From Pseudomaricurvus sp050633365 (GTDB taxonomy: Bacteria > Pseudomonadota > Gammaproteobacteria > Pseudomonadales > Cellvibrionaceae): a stretch of DNA of 64,000 nt. Numbering within the stretch: the first letter of the stretch is position 1; every line of letters begins with the position of its first letter. The stretch covers positions 124,001 through 188,000 of the forward strand of contig JBOEGJ010000016.1 in NCBI GenBank assembly GCA_050633365.1, given 5' to 3'. The position numbers and the translations under genes were made by a program. The notes beneath the pieces were generated by a model that ran no database searches, was not told the origin of the DNA, and saw nothing but the letters and a program-made list of their open reading frames with translations. Of the stretch, positions 8,968 to 18,053 are shown piece after piece.

Positions 8968-10601
8968 GGGTTTTCCTCCGGCTCGATGGTGACATAGTTA
9001 AAATTAGGATCACCGCCAATAGCGCGGCGAATCACGCCCTTAAGCCTAGGGTGCTGAACATAGATTTTTCCTCGCTCATACAAGGGCACAATGACCACGT
9101 CTTCAAAGATAAGATCTTGCATCTTGGCGAAGGTTTTCATGCGCTCTTCAACATCAAGGGATTTTTGAGCAATACTTACCAATTCATCGTACTCGACGCT
9201 ATTGTAACGGCCGCGATTATTCAGGTTGGCAAACTGGAAAAGGTCGCCATAGGATAAAAGATCATTGTAATCTGCAGCCCAAGCACCGATGACAATGTCG
9301 AAGTGACCGGCCTTGGTTTTTGCCAATCGCTGCTTAAAAATTTGTTTATCGATACGAATTTCTAATCCAAGCTTTTGCTGCATTAAGGTTTGTAAGTATT
9401 CAGCAGCTTTTTGAGTACTAGGACGGTCATCTGCCAGCAATGCAATGGGAGGGAGCTCATCAACGCCAAGCTCTTTTTTGGCCGCCTCGAGATAGGCTAG
9501 CGCCTTTTCTTCATTCAGTTCTGGTCGCTGCGGTGGAAACTCACGAGTAAAGAGACCTTCTATACCTCGGCCCCAACGTGGGAACAAGGTATAAGTCGGG
9601 TAGGTACCTGGATTGCCCAATACCTTAAACACCAAATCATCGGTATTGAAAATAGCTTGAATCGCTTTGCGCAGGTTTTTACTGCGAGTAATACGTTCAT
9701 CGCGGTGATTAAACTCGAGATAGAACATGGCACCGTCGAGAAAAGTCTTAACCTGCATACGCTCTTGTAATGCACCGTCTAGAGTTTCCGCAATGAGCTC
9801 ATCCGCCAAAGAGATTTTATTATCGCGATACAAATTTAACCGCGCGTTAGTATCTTCGGTGATATAGGGAATATCAATACGATTGAGCCAAATGCGATCT
9901 CTGGCCCAGTATTGCTGATTCTTCTCCATCTTGACTGAAGCGCCGTGGATCCATTCGGTCATTACAAACGGTCCATTCGACAACAGATCTTGAGCGTCGG
10001 CGCCGTAGCGACCATTACGCGAATGGTAAAAAGACTCTTTAATAGGAAATAGCGTACGGAAGGCTGTCAGCCCCATGAAGTAGGGGCAAGGTTGATGAAA
10101 GCTAACCTCCAGAGTACGGTCATCGATTGCTTTCACCCCCAGCTCCGTGGATGGCAATTTCCCTTCACTGACCTCCCGTGCATTGCTGATTGGAAACAAA
10201 ATAAAACCGTAGGTCGACGCAGTTTCGGGCTCCAACACTTTACGCCAAGCGAATACAAAATCGTGCGCAGTGACCGCAGAGCCATCACTCCAACGCGCAT
10301 CTTCACGCAGATGAAAGGTGGCTCCATCATTGCGCAGCTCCCAGCGCTCCGCCACACCGCCAATGAGCTTACCTTGCGGATCATAGCTCAGCAGCCCTTC
10401 GAGTACATGATCAATGATCATGCCGCTGATCGAGTCAGTACTGCTGGTGGTATTCATATCGGGCGGCTCTTGCCGCAACGCATAAGACATACTGCGAGCG
10501 TCGTAATCCAGGGCCGTAACCTCGCTCTGAGCGAGCGTCGAAAAAACAAGACTCTGGCTAATGAACAACCAGCACAAGACGGTTCGAGAGAGTTTCATCA
10601 T
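8964..10601 (-). CDS. oppA: Periplasmic oligopeptide-binding protein OppA-like
   Basis: This 545-residue protein is the soluble receptor of the peptide importer (SBP family 5). A signal peptide ending near STLAQS is followed by the family motifs RQEPPDMN, VLEGLLSYDPQGKLIGGVAERWE and LREDARWSDGSAVTAHDFVFAWRK (split here over neighbouring residues 70-130). The C-terminus RGKIYVQHPRLKG matches typical OppA. It is the promoter-proximal gene of the operon oppABCDF-GNAT. Two adjacent ATG codons at 10601 and 10598 can start it; no strong ribosome site separates them. Peptide length preference is unknown. Confidence 0.9.
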   Translation of the reverse strand: MMKLSRTVLCWLFISQSLVFSTLAQSEVTALDYDARSMSYALRQEPPDMNTTSSTDSISGMIIDHVLEGLLSYDPQGKLIGGVAERWELRNDGATFHLREDARWSDGSAVTAHDFVFAWRKVLEPETASTYGFILFPISNAREVSEGKLPSTELGVKAIDDRTLEVSFHQPCPYFMGLTAFRTLFPIKESFYHSRNGRYGADAQDLLSNGPFVMTEWIHGASVKMEKNQQYWARDRIWLNRIDIPYITEDTNARLNLYRDNKISLADELIAETLDGALQERMQVKTFLDGAMFYLEFNHRDERITRSKNLRKAIQAIFNTDDLVFKVLGNPGTYPTYTLFPRWGRGIEGLFTREFPPQRPELNEEKALAYLEAAKKELGVDELPPIALLADDRPSTQKAAEYLQTLMQQKLGLEIRIDKQIFKQRLAKTKAGHFDIVIGAWAADYNDLLSYGDLFQFANLNNRGRYNSVEYDELVSIAQKSLDVEERMKTFAKMQDLIFEDVVIVPLYERGKIYVQHPRLKGVIRRAIGGDPNFNYVTIEPEENP

Positions 10602-10747
10602 TTATTGTTAAATCCCAAGCCTGAGCTTTGGCCTTTGAGTTGCGAACATCCTTATTAGGACGAGCTAGAGTAGAAACTCCTCAAGCATAAAGGGTTTTTC
10701 GGCGGGGGATAGAGTGGTTTATCGAGGCAGATGAGACCTCATAAAGA

Positions 10748-10779
10748 AAAGCCTCAAAATCGTGAGATTCCGAGGCTTT
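10748..10779 (-). terminator. Intrinsic terminator of the glutaredoxin gene
   Basis: The inverted repeat AAAGCCTC / GAGGCTTT with a 16-nt loop lies just after the minus-strand glutaredoxin gene. Read on that strand, the stem runs into TTTTCTTTAT, a good T-tract. Confidence 0.7.
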
Positions 10780-10805
10780 ATCGAGCTCAATTCAAAGGCT
10801 GTCCG

Positions 10806-11096
10806 CTAAGGGTTGGCCACTAAATGCTTTTCGAGGGCCTCGAAACCACCCACGTAATCTTGCCCGTGAAAAATCTGAGGAACGGTGGTTACCTCATGCC
10901 CGACGGTTTTCGATAAATCGGCCTTGGAGATGTTGTTCTCGTGAATATCCACATAGCGAAACGGGCGCTGTTGCTCTTCGAGCAGTTGCTTCGCACGGCG
11001 GCAAAACCCACATTGCTCATGGCCAAAGATGGTATAGCGAGTTACCGGCGCACTAGAGGCTTGATCGGTCGAGTTCTGAGTCATGGGGTTCTCCAT
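10806..11096 (-). CDS. Glutaredoxin-like protein (CGFC active site)
   Basis: This 96-residue protein has the thioredoxin fold of glutaredoxins. The dithiol site is CGFC (around residues 29-32, EQCGFCRRAK), followed by the cis-proline motif TVPQIF and the glutathione-binding GGFEALE. It most resembles the GrxA-like group because of its length and the long loop before TVPQ. Such proteins reduce disulfides and mixed disulfides using glutathione. It is a separate transcription unit with its own terminator. A second glutaredoxin lies 0.8 kb away, so the two may divide labour. Confidence 0.85.
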   Translation of the reverse strand: MENPMTQNSTDQASSAPVTRYTIFGHEQCGFCRRAKQLLEEQQRPFRYVDIHENNISKADLSKTVGHEVTTVPQIFHGQDYVGGFEALEKHLVANP

Positions 11097-11250
11097 TTCT
11101 GTGCCGCTACCTCTGGGGTGGGCTTGCTTAAGGTAGGAGGAGCATAAGTCACTTCAATTATGGAGCATAATTAATTAAAGCCCTTGGCTTGATAGTATTA
11201 ACTTATCGGCGAATTCAGAGGATCAGAAAAGCGAAACCTCCAGATACAAA

Positions 11251-11274
11251 AAAGCCCCGCAAGGCGAGGCTTTT
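11251..11274 (-). terminator. Intrinsic terminator of secB
   Basis: AAAGCCCCGC and GCGAGGCTTT form a stem with one mismatch and an AAG(G) loop, 23 bp after the secB stop on the minus strand. On that strand the stem ends in GGCTTTTTTG. Confidence 0.7.
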
Positions 11275-11296
11275 CATCGGGTTAACCCATCGAAGA

Positions 11297-11806
11297 TTAG
11301 TTAACCGTAGGCTCTGCTTCAGCGCCTTCTTCCGCTTTTTGCTTGGCCTGAGCGATTGCCTGAGCAAACAAAGCATCAAAATTGATAGGCGGCAACATCA
11401 AGGCAGGGAAGCTGCCCTTAGTGATTACGTTATCAATGGCTTCACGAGCATAAGGGAAGAGGATATTCGGGCATACCGTGTTCAATACCTGCGCCAACTG
11501 CTGACCTTCAATACCTTGAATACCAAACAGACCCGCTTGGTGTACTTCGACCAAGAAGGCGGTTTCGTCTTCGAGCTTAACGGTGATAGTCAGGGTCAAA
11601 ACCACTTCGTAGAGACCGTCTTCGATCTTATTGGTTTTGGTGTTCAGCTCTTGGTTTACCTGTGGCTTCCACTGCTTGCGGAAAGCTTCTGCACCCATAG
11701 GAGCTTCAAAAGAAAGATCCTTCAGGTAGATGCGCTGCATAGCGAATTGTTGTCCGGCTTGCTCAGCGGCGCCTTCGGTTGCTTCAGTGGTTTGTTCGTC
11801 AGCCAT
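11297..11806 (-). CDS. secB: Protein-export chaperone SecB
   Basis: SecB is the cytoplasmic tetrameric chaperone that keeps preproteins unfolded and passes them to SecA. The 169-residue protein contains the family hallmarks: QRIYLKDLSFEAP near residue 24, a central LTLTITVKLED strand, and CPNILFPYAREAIDN followed by GSFPALMLPPINFDALF. The acidic-alanine-rich ends are normal. It lies next to a glutaredoxin and rhodanese gene, the same grxC-secB neighbourhood found in many gammaproteobacteria. Confidence 0.97.
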   Translation of the reverse strand: MADEQTTEATEGAAEQAGQQFAMQRIYLKDLSFEAPMGAEAFRKQWKPQVNQELNTKTNKIEDGLYEVVLTLTITVKLEDETAFLVEVHQAGLFGIQGIEGQQLAQVLNTVCPNILFPYAREAIDNVITKGSFPALMLPPINFDALFAQAIAQAKQKAEEGAEAEPTVN

Positions 11807-11935
11807 AATACTGCCTTTACTCGTTATTATTCGGGTTAAACGGTGGGTTAGAAGAGTTATGGGGCCTGCCCAAATGAATTCAACCCATCGCCATAAGATT
11901 TTTATACAACGGTCTTAACACCGCCAATATTCGCC

Positions 11936-12211
11936 CTAGTTGGTCACGGCGCTCAACATTGTGTCGAGCTGCCCTGCGCGCTCCAGCGCCATCAGTTCAT
12001 CACAGCCACCGACGTGAGTGCTGCCCACCCAGATTTGCGGCACGGTATGACGACCGCTTTTACTCATCATTTCATTGCGCAGTTCAGCGTTACCGTCAAC
12101 GCTGATTTCGCGATAAGCGACAGATTTGTGATCAAGCAGTCCTTTTGCCCGTACACAGTAGGGGCAAAAACGGGTGGTATAAAGCGTTACCGGCGCATCA
12201 ATTTCAGACAT
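11936..12211 (-). CDS. grxC: Glutaredoxin 3 (GrxC)
   Basis: This 91-residue protein is a classical dithiol glutaredoxin. The active site is CPYC in TTRFCPYCVRAKGLL (residues about 11-25), then TVPQIWVG with the cis-proline and GGCDELMALE for glutathione binding. It reduces protein disulfides and ribonucleotide reductase with electrons from glutathione. It follows the rhodanese gene by 13 bp on the same strand and precedes secB, the standard order rhodanese-grxC-secB. Confidence 0.95.
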   Translation of the reverse strand: MSEIDAPVTLYTTRFCPYCVRAKGLLDHKSVAYREISVDGNAELRNEMMSKSGRHTVPQIWVGSTHVGGCDELMALERAGQLDTMLSAVTN

Positions 12212-12224
12212 CAGGGTTGCACCT

Positions 12225-12632
12225 TTATTTCACAAGCGGCAGATTTTGGTTCTGCCATTCGCTGATTCCGCCCTCGAGGCGATTCACAGTAAAGCCTTCG
12301 GCTTTCAATAAACGCCCAGCATTGCCGGCATGCTGTCCCATTTTATCGACTAAAATCAAAGTCTTGGACTTCTGTGACTGCAACTGGGTCAGCTGATCCT
12401 TAAGCTTGTTGTGGGGAATATTCATGGCATCCACAATATGACCCGTTTTAAATTCTTTAGCCTCTCGAAGATCAACCACGACCGCTTCGCCACTGTTAAT
12501 CACGCGGGTAGCACTGTGAATCGATAGAGTCGCCCCACCTTTGCTTTTTTCGGTCCAGACATAGGCGTACAACAGAATGATTAACAGGCTGACCAGTATC
12601 CACTGCTCACTGACAAAATTAAAAACATCCAC
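12225..12632 (-). CDS. yibN: YibN-type membrane-anchored rhodanese-like protein, no catalytic Cys
   Basis: This 135-residue protein has one N-terminal membrane segment (residues about 10-27) and a cytoplasmic rhodanese fold: VIDS-like start AVVVDLREAKEFKTGHIVDAMNIP and end LEGGISEWQNQNLPLV. The loop that would hold the sulfur-transferring Cys reads LILVDKMGQHAG, with Asp in place of Cys, so it should not be a sulfurtransferase. From memory the E. coli YibN also has Asp here. I chose the GTG at 12632 because AGGAAG lies 8 nt upstream. It is first in the operon with grxC and secB, suggesting a link to protein export or membrane biogenesis. Confidence 0.85.
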   Translation of the reverse strand: MDVFNFVSEQWILVSLLIILLYAYVWTEKSKGGATLSIHSATRVINSGEAVVVDLREAKEFKTGHIVDAMNIPHNKLKDQLTQLQSQKSKTLILVDKMGQHAGNAGRLLKAEGFTVNRLEGGISEWQNQNLPLVK

Positions 12633-12891
12633 AGACTAAGCTTCCTAATATTCGTTGAAATCGCGCGCACTCATCGCTTGAGCGCCAACAGAGCGGGGGA
12701 GTATACACGAATGCGCGAACCAGATAGAAGCAAACAGCCGCCTCCACAGTGCTCATAGTAAGTACACACCAACTGCGGCCCCTTATCTGGTCACCCCTCA
12801 GCGTAGAGTTCGGCCGTCGAAACCGGTAGAATTGCCGCCTCTCACGGGCTCTGCCCATCGGATTCAACTCAATTTGGACCCATCTGACACC

Positions 12892-14436
12892 ATGACTGAC
12901 GTGAAAAAACCTCTGGTACTGCTCATTCTTGACGGCTTTGGCCATTCAGAAACCGCTGAACACAACGCTGTTTTGGCCGCAAAATCCCCTGTGTGGGATC
13001 AAATCTGGAATCAGCGCCCGCGCACCTTGATTCACACCTCGGGCATGGCCGTCGGCCTACCAGAAGGGCAGATGGGCAACTCCGAAGTTGGGCACATGAC
13101 CTTAGGCGCTGGTCGCGTGGTGTATCAGAACTTCACTCGCATCAATAAAGCCATCAGCGACGGTGACTTTTTCACCAATGAAGTCTACTTAGAGGCCATC
13201 GATAAGGCCGTCAGCAAGGGCAAGGCGGTTCACATCATGGGACTGCTGTCGCCAGGCGGCGTTCACAGCCACGACGACCACATCAAAGCCGCCGTTCAAC
13301 TGGCCGCCGACCGCGGCGCCAAAGAAGTCTATGTACACGCCTTTTTGGACGGCCGCGACGTTCCCCCACGCAGCGCCGAGCAACCTCTGATTCAAATTGA
13401 GAAACAGCTGAAAGATCTCGGCGTTGGCCGAGTAGCTACCATTTCAGGTCGCTTCTTTGGCATGGATAGAGATAATCGCTGGGATCGCGTACAACAAGCT
13501 TACGATTTAATGACCGAGGGCAAGGCCGACTATCAAGCCGCCACCGCACTGGACGGCCTAATGGCCGCTTACGATCGCGACGAAAATGATGAGTTCGTTA
13601 AGGCCACCATAATCGGCGATCAAGCCGCCACCATCAATGACGGCGACAGTTTGTTATTCATGAATTTCCGCCCCGATCGCGCCCGTCAAATTACCCGCGC
13701 CTTTGTGGACGACAGCTTTGACGGTTTCGAGCGCACTAATCGCCCTGCATTGTCTGCCTTTGTCCAAACCACCGAATACGCCGCCGACATTCCGGCCCCA
13801 ACGGCTTATCCACCAGAAGACTTGGTTAACTCCTTTGGCGACGTTATGGCCAAAGCCGGCAAACAGCAATTGCGCATCGCCGAAACCGAAAAGTACGCCC
13901 ATGTCACCTTCTTCTTCAGCGGCGGACAAGAAGAGACCTACGCCGGAGAAGATCGTATTTTAGTGCCTTCTCCCGATGTGGAAACCTACGATCAACAGCC
14001 GGAAATGAGCGCCCCAGAAGTCACCTCGAAACTGATCGAGGCGATCGAATCAGGCAAGTACGACGCCATCATTTGTAACTACGCCAACTGCGACCAAGTG
14101 GGTCACACCGGCGACTTTGACGCGTCTGTGAAGGCCGTTGAAGCGGTCGACGGCTGCCTGGCTCAAGTCATGACGGCACTGGAAAAAGTGGGCGGCGAAG
14201 CCTTTGTCACCGCCGATCATGGTAACGTCGAGCAAATGTTCGATGACGTCTCTGGCCAAAAACACACTCAACACACTATTTTACCTGTGCCTTTTGCCTA
14301 TTTGGGCCATCGTTCACTGACGCTAAAAGACAATGGCAGCTTAGCCGATGTCGCCCCCACGTTGCTGAATATGCTCGGCGTCGAACAACCTGCCGAGATG
14401 ACGGGGAAGAGCTTGGTAGAATTCACCGCTGACTGA
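12892..14436 (+). CDS. gpmI: 2,3-bisphosphoglycerate-independent phosphoglycerate mutase
   Basis: GpmI interconverts 3- and 2-phosphoglycerate in glycolysis without the bisphosphate cofactor, using two manganese ions. The N-terminal metal site LILDGFGHSE and the phosphoserine-bearing GQMGNSEVGH are present near residues 10-20 and 60-70. Further ligands are seen in HDDH, in CNYANCDQVGHTGD and in TADHGNVEQM. The ATG at 12892 gives 514 residues, the usual family length, so the in-frame TTG 60 bp upstream is not the start. An EnvC-type gene follows, the same pair as in pseudomonads. Confidence 0.97.
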   Translation: MTDVKKPLVLLILDGFGHSETAEHNAVLAAKSPVWDQIWNQRPRTLIHTSGMAVGLPEGQMGNSEVGHMTLGAGRVVYQNFTRINKAISDGDFFTNEVYLEAIDKAVSKGKAVHIMGLLSPGGVHSHDDHIKAAVQLAADRGAKEVYVHAFLDGRDVPPRSAEQPLIQIEKQLKDLGVGRVATISGRFFGMDRDNRWDRVQQAYDLMTEGKADYQAATALDGLMAAYDRDENDEFVKATIIGDQAATINDGDSLLFMNFRPDRARQITRAFVDDSFDGFERTNRPALSAFVQTTEYAADIPAPTAYPPEDLVNSFGDVMAKAGKQQLRIAETEKYAHVTFFFSGGQEETYAGEDRILVPSPDVETYDQQPEMSAPEVTSKLIEAIESGKYDAIICNYANCDQVGHTGDFDASVKAVEAVDGCLAQVMTALEKVGGEAFVTADHGNVEQMFDDVSGQKHTQHTILPVPFAYLGHRSLTLKDNGSLADVAPTLLNMLGVEQPAEMTGKSLVEFTAD

Positions 14437-14562
14437 TGCCAACGATCGCCTGTGGACAGAAAGACGAAGCCATCAAAGTTCGTCTTTCTGTCACAGATCA
14501 CTAAAAAGTCCGCGCCATTTGTAGTACCTTCTGACATCCACGACATCTTTCAGGAACTAGCT

Positions 14563-15723
14563 ATGACTCGATCCGCCACTCGGTCGGCTCTATGGGCACT
14601 GCTGTTTTGCGCCTGCCTTAACCCCCTCAGTACTAGCGCACAGCAAAGTAGCGACGAAGATTACCAAGCGAAGTTGCAGCAGCTGCAATCGGCCATCGAG
14701 CAATTAAAAGGTGAACTGTCTCAAGTTAAGTCGAGCCGAGACGCCCTGCAAAACGATCTGCAAAGTTCGGAAGTCGATATCGGTCAACTGATCAAAAAAA
14801 TTGAGAAGCTCAAGGGGGAGCTTGCCAGCCAAAAAAAGCAACTGACGCAGCTCAACCTTAAACAGGTCGAGTTGCAAACAGCACAAAAAGATCAGCAAAA
14901 ACACATTGAACAGCACATCAATGCCGCTTACCGACTCGGCCAGCAAAGCCAGCTAAAACTGCTGTTGAATCAAGAAAAGCCCGAAACCGTTGCTCGGATG
15001 GGCAAATACTACGAGTACTTTCTCGACGCTCGCGCCGATAAAATCGAAGCCTACCTCGATACCATCGCCGAGCTCGATGCCCTCAAACCCCAAATTGAGA
15101 GGCGCACTAGATCCCTTGAGGACAGCCAAGCCTCCCTCCGCAAACGTCACCAGCAATTACTTGGAAAACAAGATCAGCGCGCAGCGACTTTACGCAAACT
15201 CAGCCAGAGCATTCAACGCAAAGACGATCAACTCAAGAAAATGGCTCAAGATAAACAGCGCCTCGAAACCCTATTGCGAGAGGTGAGTGCAGCCATTGCA
15301 AATTTGGCGCTGCCCGAAGACGGTGAACCTTTTCACGTGAGACGCGGAAAGATGCGCCTGCCAGCCCAGGGCAAATTGCTGAAGAAGTTTGGCAATGCCA
15401 AAGCGGTGGGGAAATTAAAATGGGAAGGAGTCTTGATCGAGGCCAAGGCTGGCTCAAGCGTTGACGCGATTCACCATGGCCGTGTGGTATTTTCGGATTA
15501 TCTTCGCGGTCACGGCTTATTGGTCATTGTCGATCACGGCGACGGTTACTTAAGTCTTTACGCCCACAATCAGTCACTGCTCAAAGAAACTGGTGATTGG
15601 GTCAGCAGTGGAGAGACCATTGCCCGTGTTGGCAATACCGGCGGACAAGCCCAAACTGGACTCTACTTTGAAATTCGCCACCAGGGAAAGCCCACCGACC
15701 CCATTAAGTGGTGTCGCAAATAA
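14563..15723 (+). CDS. envC: EnvC-type murein hydrolase activator (degenerate LytM domain)
   Basis: The 386-residue protein starts at ATG 14563 with a signal peptide ending near STSAQQ; an upstream in-frame GTG would bury that signal. Long coiled coils fill about residues 25-240, then comes a LytM/M23 domain (GRVVFSDYLRGHGLLVIVDHG onward). The paired HxH zinc site of active M23 enzymes is missing: the position reads TGLYFEIR instead of the usual HLHFEVR. It therefore probably activates periplasmic amidases during cell separation rather than cutting peptidoglycan itself. In pseudomonads a ctpA-type protease gene usually follows; here it does not. Confidence 0.88.
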   Translation: MTRSATRSALWALLFCACLNPLSTSAQQSSDEDYQAKLQQLQSAIEQLKGELSQVKSSRDALQNDLQSSEVDIGQLIKKIEKLKGELASQKKQLTQLNLKQVELQTAQKDQQKHIEQHINAAYRLGQQSQLKLLLNQEKPETVARMGKYYEYFLDARADKIEAYLDTIAELDALKPQIERRTRSLEDSQASLRKRHQQLLGKQDQRAATLRKLSQSIQRKDDQLKKMAQDKQRLETLLREVSAAIANLALPEDGEPFHVRRGKMRLPAQGKLLKKFGNAKAVGKLKWEGVLIEAKAGSSVDAIHHGRVVFSDYLRGHGLLVIVDHGDGYLSLYAHNQSLLKETGDWVSSGETIARVGNTGGQAQTGLYFEIRHQGKPTDPIKWCRK

Positions 15724-15887
15724 CTCACAGCGTCCGATGATAGAATCGCGTCCTTATTGATTTTTAAACTGCCACGGATACTATAAGGCGCAATCTATTC
15801 TATCGAATGCACGAAAACGGATCCGCCCGTTCTTTACCCAGCATATTGTGACGCAATGACGCAACCAACCACTAAGGACAAACCCCA

Positions 15888-16651
15888 ATGATTCTAAGAT
15901 CTGCCTTTTATTAATATTCTTCTCTATCACTTCTATCTCTGCTTTTGCGGTAGATATTAAACAAGAACTAAAGCAAGAAATCGATCAGTACATTCACCAG
16001 CCAAACAATAGCAAAGGGCACGCCTTGTCTGATCTAGGCAATCGACTGGAAGGATCAGGTTTAAACGATGAGCGTCTATTCTTAACAGTAAAAACACTGC
16101 TACTCGAAAAACATCAACGACAAATGGCGGGTGCCAAAAAAGACAAGGTTCTTATCCATCAGATTGTCACATTATTAAGAACTCTGGCGTCGTCAGGAGA
16201 TTATCAGTACATCCAAAAACTCCAGAAAATTTTGGAAGAGAGCGATAATCGAAATCGAGCAAAACACGTTACGCAAAAGATAGGGTTTTATTTGTCACGA
16301 AACCAAATCATGCAAGACATGAGCGCCCATCAAGACGGACAAAGCCTCCACTCCACACGCCTTTTGAATCTGCTTAATGACAACAACTACATCATGAAAC
16401 GCTACGCCGCCGAAGTCATTGTGCGTCAGAAAGCTGCCGAACCGGTTGTTCAAGAATTAATTGCCAGCCAACTCGAAGAAAAAGTTCGCCAGGGAGGCAC
16501 TAAACTCGAGATAGACACCCTAGCCTGGTACTGCAAAGTACTTGGGACCGTCAACAAAGAAAAATACCGAGGGATGCTTGTTTCGATTTCGACCGACAAA
16601 TCCATAAGTTCAAAAATTCGTCGGCACACCAAAAAAATACTGAAATCTTAA
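15888..16651 (+). pseudogene. Secreted helical protein of unknown function, frame broken near its start
   Basis: The long open frame reads from 16025, but it stays open upstream to a TGA at 15857 without any ATG, GTG or TTG. Upstream codons in this frame (from 15899) encode ICLLLIFFSITSISAFA, a convincing signal peptide. An ATG at 15888 preceded by AAGGA at 9 nt lies in another frame and hits a stop after eight codons. Adding one base near 15894-15898 would give M-I-L-K joined to that signal peptide. Either the gene is inactivated by a one-base deletion or the sequence has an error. The mature part (about 230 residues) is mostly helical and HEAT-like. I do not recognise a family. Confidence 0.65.
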
Positions 16652-16733
16652 TCAACACTTTACAAGACTTGAATAGTTATCAAACCTAGCATCGAACGAC
16701 ATTCGGTCTAGGCTTGACGACTTACTGAGACAC

Positions 16734-17123
16734 TTAGAGCTGCGCCACACACTTAATTTCGATTTTAAGCTCCGGCATCACCAAGGCCGAGACTTGCACC
16801 AACGTTTGACAAACCTCTGGCACACCGCCATAGGCTTCGGCACGAGCGCCCAACACCGACTCTGATGCTTTCATAAACTCTCCCATATCCGTCACGAACA
16901 TGGTCTCATCGACAATGTTGTCGAGAGTTGCCTCAAATTTTGACAGCACCTGCTGAATATTGTCGTAGGCAATTTTGGTTTGCTCGGCCAAGTCTGCGCC
17001 TAGCTTGCCTTTTGCATCCATACCCACTTGACCGGATATGTGCAAAAGATTGCCGACTTTAACCGCTTGCGCAAACACATTCTTATAGATTCCCGAACGA
17101 TAGCTTTCTTTTGTAATACTCAT
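16734..17123 (-). CDS. Rid-family (YjgF/RidA-like) protein, atypical active site
   Basis: This 129-residue protein has the trimeric Rid fold, with NLLHISGQVGMDAKGKLG near residue 26 and LKIEIKCVAQL at the end. RidA proteins hydrolyse reactive 2-aminoacrylate-type imines and depend on an Arg in the PxRSxxEV segment. Here the matching segment reads EVCQTLVQVSAL, so the Arg appears to be Gln. That places it with the less characterised Rid subgroups and makes classical imine deaminase activity doubtful. It stands alone, with no clear operon partner. Confidence 0.85.
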   Translation of the reverse strand: MSITKESYRSGIYKNVFAQAVKVGNLLHISGQVGMDAKGKLGADLAEQTKIAYDNIQQVLSKFEATLDNIVDETMFVTDMGEFMKASESVLGARAEAYGGVPEVCQTLVQVSALVMPELKIEIKCVAQL

Positions 17124-17322
17124 TACTTTCTCCGACTAGTATTTTTATGATGATTTCTCGTAGCAATGATTATTCAGCTCTTCTTATGTCTATCTCTCTG
17201 CTTTTGAGCGACTTACCTAGCAGACTATTTACCTCGTGAACCATCCGTCTATCGGCCTCTTGCCTTGACCGTCACAATGGCGGGGTTTCATGCCCTCTAA
17301 ATTCAGCTAAGCCAGTGATCAC

Positions 17323-17577
17323 CTACTTGATAAACTCAGTGGGTTTTTCGATTTCATAGAACCCCTCAATCAGGGCATCCATTCGACTTCCCATAACCGT
17401 TTCGGCGTCTTTTAGCGCTCTGTTGTAAAAGTAGGGCCCTACTTCTTTCGAAAAGAAATCGAGCAGGAACTCCGCATCAAACTGAGCAATTTCTTGATCG
17501 AGCTCCGATTCAAAATAGCGTTTTATTTTGGCGACTAGAATCGACTTTTCATCGTTGGAAAACTCTATAGCGGACAT
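17323..17577 (-). CDS. DUF2164 family small protein
   Basis: This 84-residue acidic, helical protein matches the DUF2164 pattern: KIKRYFESELDQEIAQFDAEFLLDFF then GPYFYNRAL (given here as neighbouring parts of one segment, residues about 17-55). Function is unknown. It lies 38 bp after dtd on the same strand, so it may share its transcript. Confidence 0.8.
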   Translation of the reverse strand: MSAIEFSNDEKSILVAKIKRYFESELDQEIAQFDAEFLLDFFSKEVGPYFYNRALKDAETVMGSRMDALIEGFYEIEKPTEFIK

Positions 17578-17615
17578 GGGATTCTCTCAAAGGGTAATTC
17601 GGACAAGTTATACAA

Positions 17616-18053
17616 CTAAACTTCTAACATGAAGGTCACTGGGCCGTCATTGAGCAGTTCAACCTTCATATCGGCGGCAAAGATGCCGGTTTCGACCTTA
17701 TCGTGTTGGTTTTTAAGTTTCTGCACAAACTTCTGATAGAGGTCCTCGGCCAAAGCCGGCGCCGCTGCCGTTGAAAAACCAGGCCGTAAACCTTTTCGAG
17801 TATCCGCCGCCAAAGTAAATTGCGAGACCACCAAGATACCGCCATCAATATCCGAGACACTTAAGTTCATTTTTCCATCGTCATCGGAAAAAATTCGGTA
17901 GTTGAGCAGCTTATGCAGCAACTTATCTATCTTTTCTTCGTCATCTCCTCGCTCCACACCCAGAAGTAACAAAATACCCGCATCGATAGCGCCCACTATC
18001 TCGCCCTCGACAGCAACGCTGGCGCGACTGACCCTCTGAATTAAACCTTTCAA
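17616..18053 (-). CDS. dtd: D-aminoacyl-tRNA deacylase
   Basis: Dtd removes D-amino acids (and glycine) wrongly attached to tRNA, acting as a dimer in the cytoplasm. Both signature motifs are present: SQFTLAAD and the cross-subunit motif NDGPVTF (the NxGPVT motif holding the Gly-cisPro pair). The likely start is a TTG at 18053, which gives 145 residues, the usual length, and has GGGGAGT six nt upstream. A longer frame from 18122 exists but adds 23 residues with no family likeness. It follows pip on the same strand. Confidence 0.93.
   Translation of the reverse strand: MKGLIQRVSRASVAVEGEIVGAIDAGILLLLGVERGDDEEKIDKLLHKLLNYRIFSDDDGKMNLSVSDIDGGILVVSQFTLAADTRKGLRPGFSTAAAPALAEDLYQKFVQKLKNQHDKVETGIFAADMKVELLNDGPVTFMLEV

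Noticed and set aside
10806..12211. Two glutaredoxins as a recent duplication
   Set aside because: They differ in active-site residues (CGFC versus CPYC) and in overall sequence, so they look like separate families.
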